DNA from: Prostheceraeus crozeri
Lineage: Eukaryota; Platyhelminthes; Polycladida; Euryleptidae
NCBI GenBank assembly: GCA_907163375.1
Contig: CAJQUW010008706.1
Coordinates: 558,001 to 622,000 of the forward strand
Length of the DNA stretch: 64,000 nucleotides
Reading direction: 5' to 3'
Shown: one piece after another, positions 56,095 through 64,000 of the stretch
Numbering within the stretch: the first letter of the stretch is position 1
Layout: each line of letters begins with the position of its first letter
The notes under the pieces: generated by a model
Databases searched by the model: none
What the model saw: only the letters and a program-made list of their open reading frames with translations
Told to the model about the DNA's origin: nothing
Program-made: the position numbers and the translations under genes

Positions 56095-57010
56095 TTGTCG
56101 TCAATCAATAAATCGGATTTTATTACATTATTAAAACTTGCGGAAACCTCTGACAAAATTTTCTTTACAGGTTATTTTTATAAGCAACCCTCACGTCTAT
56201 CGATGGGTTATAATTTATCACATATTTTAGCACCTATCATTTACATGTTCTACATTGAAAGACAAATCTTATCCAATAACCCTTCAAGGTTTATTCTGTG
56301 GAAACGATATATTGATAACATTTTTTTTGTATCTCTTGATCATTTTCTTCCAGAGTTGAATAGTATAAATGATTGTACAAATTTTATAGTTGAGCATCCT
56401 ATTGATTACAAGATTCCGTTTTTAGATGCAATGAATTCCTTCACGAATAATTCCTGATTAAGTTCCTTTCACTCCAAATCCACACATAGTGTTCATCTTT
56501 TACCTTGGAATAGATTTGGACCATTTTCACGCAAAATTAATTTATTGAAAAATTAATGTCTCCGAGTTCATCGGAATTGTACCACCTGTTTTAATTGAGA
56601 GAGGCTTAAATTTTGTTAAACGCAAATTTATTTTAAACGGATATCCGAAACATCTTGTTAACAAGTATATTTCGAATTCGATTCCATCAATGCACAAAAA
56701 TAATAATAACAAACTGAATCAAACATATATTCGGATTCCTTTTATAAACGAAACGCAAACAAGAAAAGTTCGTTCTGAGTTACACGAAATTCCAATTTGA
56801 TTGCAAAAACTGTTTTCGTAAATCCACCATCTTTAAGAAGTCAGATAAAAAATAAATAATCAATTCCTTGTAAGTCTTGCCTTTGTATTAAAAGTCATAT
56901 TTGCTATTTGAAAAATGTTGTTTATAAGATCGCATGTAATAAATGAAATGATGGATTGCCTCCAACTTCCAATAATACAAAAGTAGAAATCTTACAACTC
57001 AATTTCACTT
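56095..57010 (+). pseudogene. Penelope-like reverse transcriptase remnant
   Basis: The first 120 codons contain MGYNLSHILAPIIYMFYIE, LWKRYIDNIFFV (a decayed Y-x-D-D) and KIPFLDAM. They match the G...SP..A.IFM..IE, RY.DDIF and FLD motifs of Penelope-like RTs. After a TGA at 56457 further scraps follow in other frames: GLNFVKRKFILNGYP, TYIRIPFINETQ and a CKSCLCIKSHICYLKNVVYKI run leading to a GIY-YIG start. The order is correct but the copy is badly decayed and AT-rich. Confidence 0.72.
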
Positions 57011-57114
57011 ATGTTTAAGGCCTGGAATCAATGTAATGTATTGCAGCATGTAAAATGATATCTTGTCTAACATTCACCATAGTATTCAGTTTGCATCTCA
57101 TTTTTAAAATTTTC

Positions 57115-57606
57115 TGTGATAGAATGCATGATTTTGCAAGGCCTTCTATGTCCACACGTTAATAAGTTCCACGAAGGCAGGTAATTCGAGCCTTCGGCTC
57201 TCGGTAATTATGTAATAGATAATGCATAGATTTGAGGTCATTATTGCTATAATGCATGATTTTCTAGGGCTTTCTATGTCCACAGGCTAATAATTTCCAC
57301 GAAGCAGGTAATTATTTTACTGGATGGAAATTTTTAACCTGGTGCAGACTTCTATGGAAAAAGTCATGCATTATAACAGATAATGCATAGATTTCTTCGG
57401 TCATTATTTGTCATAATAACCTCGGGTCTTCGGCTCTGGGTAATTGTAGCATCTAATGACCTCAAATCTACACTAGGTTAAAATTTCCATCCAGGAAAAT
57501 AATTACCTGCTTCGTGGAACTTATTATCCTGTGGACATAGCCTTAGAAAATCATGCATTATAGCAATAATGACCTCAAGTCTATGCATTATCTATTACAT
57601 AATGTC
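57115..57606. repeat. Fold-back element with ~140-bp arms and a third partial copy
   Basis: 57207-57345 is the reverse complement of about 57465-57606 (ATGTAATAGATAATGCATAG, TCCACGAAGCAGGTAATTAT). 57125-57200 is an additional direct partial copy of the TATGTCCAC...CACGAAG part. A GCCTTCGGCTC hairpin word lies near 57189 and again near 57428. It is non-coding. Confidence 0.87.
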
Positions 57607-58054
57607 AAAAATGTTTTCCTTCTTTTCTTATTGCTGTTATAGTTAGTTGCTGTTTTTATTGAATTGACAAAGAAGTAGTCGAAAGTTATTCAATACAATT
57701 TATTATTGACTTTGTGTTCGTTTTATAAATTAAGCAGTTAGGTCACCGGTGAAACCGAATTTATGATGAGATGAAATAAAAAACTACGTCTAACAAAATA
57801 ACACCGCGAATCCTGTTGCCATTGTGTTGTTATATATTGAACACATTTCTAGCATACAATCAGTGGGTCAATCATTTTTACATTCTTCGTAACTGCACTC
57901 GAAATGCAATGAACACTTAATAGCAGTTTTTCTAACGCTGCAGCTCATGACTTAGCATTCTTTCGAGTAATAGGCCTACTAATAGATTCACTGGTGCTAG
58001 CGCCTTATGCCTACTTGTAATCGTTGTGGAATGTCTGCCGGAACACCCAATATA

Positions 58055-58735
58055 CAGGATGAGCGAAAAGTACCTCCTTGATTTTGAAAGCTTGTAGCAC
58101 AGAGGTAAATAGACTTATTTTTTCACCCAAATGATCAAGAACTCATCGAAGTTTTATTACTACCTATTTTGATCTACCTTCATCGATTTCACAGCTTTAT
58201 AGTCAAAGTTTCCTTTGTGTTAAACTAAGCGGATATAATACATGACAAAAAATTATACAAGAGTTGAGCATTTCAAGTCTGGCAGATTTGAACCATTGTG
58301 CTATGGCATGGCTTCATTCCAAAGTCCTTTTTCAAATGATCTCGAATGGCAGAACATGGCATGTTCAGTTGATTGGAGGCAGAACGATGTGAAATTGAAG
58401 CATTAGCACTAAATAATTGTTCGATCATATCATCACTCTAATCGCACTATCTTTTAATTTCATTTTTTTGAAATTTCCATATGTTTGAAGACCTATATTT
58501 CAAAAACTATAAAAGCTATCGTCACAATGTTTTGCATGTGTATTATACTAGTGTAGTCAATATGCAAAATTGTGCGCCTATCTTTTAAATTCAAAACTAG
58601 TTCAATTTCATGAATAAAGCTTTTATGCATTTTGAAATATTAGGCGAGTAATTAGACTTGTGCGAGTATATCTATTTACCTTAACAGTACAAGCTTCCGG
58701 AATTTGAGAGGGACTTTCCGCTCACACAGCACATG
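58055..58735. mobile_element. Possible Tc1/mariner-like non-autonomous element
   Basis: Left end CAGGATGAGCGAAAAGTACC and, read inward from the right, TGTGAGCGGAAAGTCCCTC. The two ends stay similar for about 60 bp up to AGGTAAATAGA. TA dinucleotides sit at both outer edges. No transposase is readable inside. Confidence 0.55.
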
Positions 58736-60029
58736 TACCTGACTTAACAGGAAGAAATGTTTGACGGCTTATTGGTTACACTTTAAGAGAGCGTGAATAC
58801 ATTGATAGCCGCTGGGACCAATAAGTTACTAAGCACCTGCAGTGTCCAACGGTGACCACTAACCCTGCATGTGTGTTATCCTACCATTTGATCTACATCA
58901 GCTATGCAATATTTTGTTTAAATGTTGTCCATGACTGTTGAGGACTTGTCTTTTTACCGTGATACTCGATTCCATCGTGAGAACCTGTCAACAGATGGAC
59001 GAACCAATATGCTTTGCACTTGTATGATGTCAAGATGCAAATTATAGCTTTTCATGCAGTGCGGCAGAATGCAGCGCAGCCGAACTCATTGTGGAAATCA
59101 TAATGATAGGCAGCTTTCGTCTACTGCCCCTAAGATCGTTATTATCTTGAAAAGACATTTAGGAGCTAATTTTTGAAGTAAAAAACGCTGTCCACCGCAG
59201 CATCATAACCGCAATGTATATATATGGTACCAAAAGCCTCGTCATTTCAAAGTGCGCCATTTGAGCATTAGGAGGTAGAATATCATTAGCTCCTAGGAAT
59301 GGAAATCCATTATATATACATACAGATAATTGTCATCTGCTGAAAGAATTTAAATCTAATCCCAAATGTATCCGGCTTGTTGCTCATATGTTGGATAAAC
59401 TTACACCTTACATTAGAAGGAAAACATAGTTCGTATATTGTCAAGAACAGGCCGGTATTATAAAGATTTTGACTGTTTTCAATAAACCAGACTCAAATAT
59501 CATAAAGTAGAGCAACTATGTATAACAGAGCACACCATTAGGTAACCAGCATGTTTTGAATGGCCTTTCTGACTCATTACTACTCCACAAATGCGGAGTT
59601 TCTGCAGTCAAAGTTGATAAGAAAAACTTCATGACATCTTAATTAAGTAGGTTCATTTGGCACCATCCATCCTTTTAGGTAATCGGAAATTCATGAAGCA
59701 ACCATTGATTGGATTTTTATCGAAGACATACAAAAGCAAGGAAAATAGCACAGCTAGGATATCACGAAATCCTGTATAGCCAAGTGATGCATTTTTTTCT
59801 AAGACATTCAATTAAAAACCAAAAAAAATGTCATTTGATCCCTCGCCGTCCTTCTAGTGCTACCAATGGATTTCTCCTTCAATTAATTTCAGATAGTTTG
59901 AATGTCAAATTTGTTTAAGACATGATGAGTTTTGCGTTGATGATCGAAAACAATTGAAAAAATTTCTTCTATTTCATTCCATTGAGTAAATTAGATAGGA
60001 AATTGGTGTTCTATCCGAAAGAAATATTT
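58736..60029. other. No recognised gene
   Basis: The 69-codon frame at 59709 is not convincing. A GTATATATATGGTACC word lies near 59215. Nothing else stands out. Confidence 0.45.
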
Positions 60030-60896
60030 CTATCCAATCCTTTCATACAACCGACTTCCGAACTCTCCTGTGATACCAAACAAACGGAATTCTGATGCAT
60101 ATTTTGCTGCAGTTTCGAAAACCCCACCGTTTGCGTGATCAACCCAAACATAATTCGAATCAAACGGCAGCCATTTGCAAAGATTTCTTTTACTACCGAC
60201 ATACATAAATCCATTGTGTTGGCAGCTACCAATATGTGGATATCTGATTATAAAGCGAGCCTTTTCAGGATCATAACCCCTTATCTTAAATACACTAATA
60301 AGTCCACTTTTCAATAGGGTAACGTTCCACGGACGAGCAGAAAGCAATTTAGAGGCTGTAAACCAAGCATTGTTATCCGTGATTCGAACATCCTTTCGCA
60401 GTCCAAAGGTCATGACAACTACTTCAAGACCACGACTATCTAACATTACCAATTTGATCAATGAGAACGGAGAAGGGACTATGTCAACCAAAGGACTCTT
60501 GTACTGGTAGGCGTAACGTTTCACATAATTTATCTTCTCTTGCGTCGCATTCGAATTAGTGCCATCGAGGAGGTCATAAGGATGCTGATGTTGATCCGCG
60601 AGTGTTCTTAGCAGAAGCAAACTCTCATTACCAATACCTATTCTTTTGTACAAAGGACACAATGCTTCGATCGATTTGGAATGCTGACATGAGTAGTAAA
60701 ACGAGCACGAGCCATTTTCAAATGCACGAAAAGCAAACGGGCGAAGACGTGAGGCTTCTCGAATGCAAAAATTTAATTTAGAGAGGTCATTGGCTGATGG
60801 GTGGACTAAATCCTGAGAAATTCTATCACATGTTCCAGTCGATAATTCAATCTTGAATAGAAGAATGATAATAAATAGACAGACTGTATCTCCCAT
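60030..60896 (-). CDS. Secreted protein, intronless, 288 residues
   Basis: A clean single-exon frame with ATG at 60896 encodes a signal peptide (residues 1 to about 22). The mature protein has seven cysteines (23, 44, 64, 70, 80, 225, 240) and potential N-glycosylation sites at N61, N90, N116 and N191. Residues 150-280 follow a pattern I recall from uncharacterised secreted or surface proteins of invertebrates: A-W-F-x-A-S-K-L...W, F-x-I-x-G, a R-x-F-I-I...Y-x-x-x-G-C-like strand, G-F-M-Y-V...C-x-W and a final E-F-R-L-F-G-I. No biochemical role can be given. It lies on the same strand as ANAPC1, 4.4 kb upstream of the first exon seen, and may be nested in an ANAPC1 intron. Its intactness among decayed elements suggests selection. 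Confidence 0.72.
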   Translation of the reverse strand: MGDTVCLFIIILLFKIELSTGTCDRISQDLVHPSANDLSKLNFCIREASRLRPFAFRAFENGSCSFYYSCQHSKSIEALCPLYKRIGIGNESLLLLRTLADQHQHPYDLLDGTNSNATQEKINYVKRYAYQYKSPLVDIVPSPFSLIKLVMLDSRGLEVVVMTFGLRKDVRITDNNAWFTASKLLSARPWNVTLLKSGLISVFKIRGYDPEKARFIIRYPHIGSCQHNGFMYVGSKRNLCKWLPFDSNYVWVDHANGGVFETAAKYASEFRLFGITGEFGSRLYERIG

Positions 60897-62732
60897 TGTT
60901 CTTGAAGAATCACAAATGCAGAAATATTTATTCCTTACAGTATCATTTATTATATCCTTAATAGAACTGGAGTCTTGTAATCGTCATAGTTACCGACAAC
61001 ACCGATGAGAAACATCTTAAAGATAAAGCTATTTTTATGAAACATGCAACATTAGTGCGCCATTATAAAATGATGCATTTAGCATCCATTCCTCTGCATC
61101 CTAAGCATAGCACAAGTTTCAACTGGTTAACATTTTAGTCTCCATTTCAGCATCGGTGTCAATTAGTAAATAAATCCCTATTGTCTAAGAATTTGTATTG
61201 TCTCAAAACTATAGAAGCCTTTGTTGAATATAAGGCGTGTTGAACAATAAAACTAAGAATGACGGAATGATGCAATTTGCATGTCACACTGCAGAAGAGG
61301 AGATGAAGAGGCTTCTTGGCATAATTTTCCAATATACTAACAAATAGGTTCCCCTTTGTGGGAAAAAATTCTCAATGACAGAACGAAGGCTGTGCCAACG
61401 GGATGATCACTAAAATCACACAGAACTTTAGATGAATATCACTTCATGAGAGAATATGCATGATACCATGCAACATCACACCATTACTATAGATCGAAGT
61501 AAGAAGACCTCTGCAGATTTTTATATTTGATACTTTGTTGCTTCTATTCTTCCACCCCCACACATTTTTGTTGTTGACACCCGAGAGTGTTGCATCGCCA
61601 TCGATCTTCTCTTACTCCTAAGGACAGTCTCACAGTCGATACAGTCGCAAAGGTGTTGAGTGTGTAAATTCCTCCGGTTTATAGAAAATTTACGGCATTT
61701 GCTTTCTCGTTCACTGTAGCGCAAACAGCAATGAATCCCACGAAGTTCATGATCACAGATGTACCCTGAGTTCTAACTCAGCATCCAAGGGACCAATCCT
61801 TCATCCCAGGGTTCAAGTAAGACTTCTCAGTAGTGTTGTATTGTGACTGAGTGACAGGTCAAGCCCAATCTAAATCCAATGTGACCAAGTTTGACGAACT
61901 TTGATGAATTTGGAAAACTTGAAAATGTGGGGGAGGAAGAATAGAACTAACGATATTTTCAAAATTCACATTTTTACATGCTTTCACATTTGGTGATAAG
62001 GAAAGCAATTCAAAAAAGATCGATGCAATTTTGGATGCCTGATGATGTGGTCATCACCACGAAATGTCGAATTAAAAATCTATATTTATAATGTTTAATA
62101 GCAGAAAACAATGTCAAATACTAATGCTTTCTGCGGAAATTATAATCTTCAAAATTATAATTTCATCAGCATTTGAAACATGTGAATCACTCCAGCTTAA
62201 ATCTTACCACAACGACAATAGTTTAGTATTACTCTGTTTGACCATTCACTTTGCGTAGGCAGTGACTAATTATCGATGATGGATCATGCCTACGCTTAAA
62301 GTTTTGTTTATCAAATATTAGATGAACAAAGACCAGAAAAGAACAATGACACGATGATTGGCGAAAATATTTCCTTGTAACGGTTTATATGCACCTTTAT
62401 TCTTAGTTACAACTTTCCTTCGCTACACATGTACTATCTGTGCCATGAACATATCGTTAGGGTTGCTTAATAAACGCTTGCCACCGAATTATTCCATGAC
62501 TTCCAACAAAATGAGCAATATCGAACAATGACCTTGAAATCTCTGAGTCACAACGCCCACTTCATTAATGAATACTACGTTGCGTTACAAAAGCTTCCGA
62601 GAAAGTTCGATGAGTAACCAAACAGGACTTTGTGAAATAATGGCTGATGAAATTCTCAAATAGCGGACTATAGAAGCTTTAAAGAATTTTGAAAATACTG
62701 ACATCTGAATGAAAATTATATGAGAAACTGTT
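60897..62732. other. No recognised gene; possible upstream region of the secreted-protein gene
   Basis: No clear TATA box or promoter element can be assigned. The 67-codon frame at 61521 is not supported. No mobile-element ends were found. Confidence 0.4.
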
Positions 62733-62911
62733 ATAGAAAGGTGAAAGCAAAATTCTTCTTTGGGTGTTGTATATTTAAAATAAATCTCCTGACGTTTCGC
62801 CGTCTGGCTTGTTCCTGTGAACAAGCCAGACGGCGAAACGTCAGGAGATTTATTTTATTTATTTTAAATATACAACACCCAAAGAAGAATTTTGCTTTCA
62901 CCTTTCCATAT
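62733..62911. repeat. Near-perfect hairpin, arms ~83-90 bp, 4-bp loop
   Basis: The arms meet at 62811-62822 (GTTC-CTGT-GAAC) and remain complementary out to TAGAAAGGTGAAAGCAAAA and its complement. The right arm has about 9 extra bases (an added TTTATTTTA). The core AAGCCAGACGGCGAAACGTC resembles the motif seen near the ends of Penelope-like elements and the 3' half of a hammerhead ribozyme. Confidence 0.92.
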
Positions 62912-64000
62912 CAACAACCGGGTGTGTGGAACCATATCAACTCATATCGAAATTGGTATGGCAATGATAACAAGAAAAAATAAGCAAACTCCTGAATTCT
63001 GACTTAAAACCTCTGAAAACCAGGAATTCCCTTCTCTCTACACTGTTCGTCAAATTCGCACGGGAATTGAATCTATCAAAGTTTCCACTGACTTACTATA
63101 AGACACAAGACCTACTATAAGTAGAACCTACCTTTCCGGAAAACTAGCTTATTTTGGTTTCATCATCATATTTGGCATTATCACATGTGATCACAGAATT
63201 AGATTGTTTAATCCTATCACTTTGCTAGAAGTGCAAACTGATTCAAACAGATGGCACATGCAAGAACTTAATAAGTGGGCAAAAAGAAATTTTTAATACC
63301 TTACAGAGATAGGGAAAATAGTCGTGCGTCGCTTGCGGATTGCTCTGAATTCCTTCAAAATGCTCCGATCGCCACGATTCCTTCAGATTCGAAGAATTCA
63401 GATCATTGCGCAAAAGTTTTCTCGATAATGTTGGGTCCTCCGATCATTTCAAAAAAAGTTAGCAGGCGCACGAAAAAACGTTCACAAACTTCTCTGTAGA
63501 ACTTGACATCGACTGTGTCTCTTTGCTGTGTGATCCGGTTGATAACAGTCACTGAAACTTTGCACAATTTGGCGTGTTTAATGTTGAACTGACTGCTCAT
63601 TGTTCGATTGCTATGGTATTTAGTCAGCAGATTGTGCCATTTCATTTACGCTACATGTTCCAATGTTTCCCTTCTAGTCAAACGGAAGAAGAGACGACCA
63701 GTCTAATTCTGTGCATGTGATATCTGTGCTGTGCTGACGTCGCTCTGTGCTTGGCCGTGTCATTGTCTTTTTCGTCGTTCTCTGGTGTTTTTTCAAGCGT
63801 TTCCGTCCGAGTTTTTGGTATCTACTGATTCGTCGATTCCTTATACATTTCTCTGTTGTGCTGGATTGGAGATATTTGCCCTGGGAGAGCCAAGATTGTT
63901 CATCGCATTTTTTTGTGTGTATTTCTCTGGTGAGCTGTAATCCTTGCCTCTGTCACTGGTCGGGCTGGCAATTGTCTGCCGATGCAATTCAAGGTCACTG
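62912..64000. other. No recognised gene
   Basis: The opposing frames at 63275 and 63403 and the 69-codon cysteine-containing frame at 63731 lack family resemblance or splice context. From about 63680 the sequence is richer in CTG/TCTG, possibly the start of a transcribed region or element that continues outside the window. Confidence 0.4.

Noticed and set aside
63731..63940. 69-codon cysteine-containing frame near the right edge
   Set aside because: No signal peptide, no family and no stop-to-splice context; the window ends too soon to judge.

Overview
The window is AT-rich animal nuclear DNA, probably from a marine or other invertebrate metazoan. The evidence is GT-AG introns, a clear anaphase-promoting complex subunit 1 gene (ANAPC1), a secreted protein of an animal-type family, and a typical invertebrate mobile-element load: Penelope-like, RTE, R2-like, CR1-like and Ty3/gypsy-like retroelements, hAT and other TIR transposons, and a Polinton fragment. 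I cannot name the species. No bacterial-type operon, CRISPR array or classical functional RNA gene is visible.

Region by region. 1-700 is a Polinton/Maverick edge (integrase C-terminus on +, adenovirus-like cysteine protease on -). 1.9-5.9 kb is a minus-strand retroelement/transposon remnant broken by two hAT elements; the larger (2066-4746) carries a decayed transposase. 6.4-12.9 kb is a Penelope-like element with inverted terminal arms, and its left arm is split by a 4-kb Ty3/gypsy-like LTR element with identical LTRs and an extra inverted LTR inside its polymerase gene. 13-23.9 kb holds a 29-bp minisatellite, two non-autonomous hAT elements and a split tRNA-derived SINE, and otherwise little that I recognise.

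23,893-55,644 (minus strand) holds seven consecutive ANAPC1 exons whose splice phases join perfectly. Two introns are only 56 and 59 bp. Two others are 18.7 and 7.9 kb and filled with insertions: CR1-like RT scraps, a hAT-like element with ~690-bp inverted repeats that itself contains an R2-like retroelement (35.4-41.4 kb), a 139-bp satellite, fold-back elements and an RTE element with a PHD-like finger (50.1-52.5 kb). Candidate tiny secreted peptides lie in the large intron. The first and last exons of ANAPC1 were not found.

55.6-64 kb contains a decayed Penelope remnant, a fold-back element, a mariner-like short element, an intact intronless gene for a secreted protein (60,030-60,896) and a long perfect hairpin. 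The only two convincing host genes are ANAPC1 and this secreted protein. The rest is mostly a record of nested insertion, which can be ordered in time from target-site duplications.
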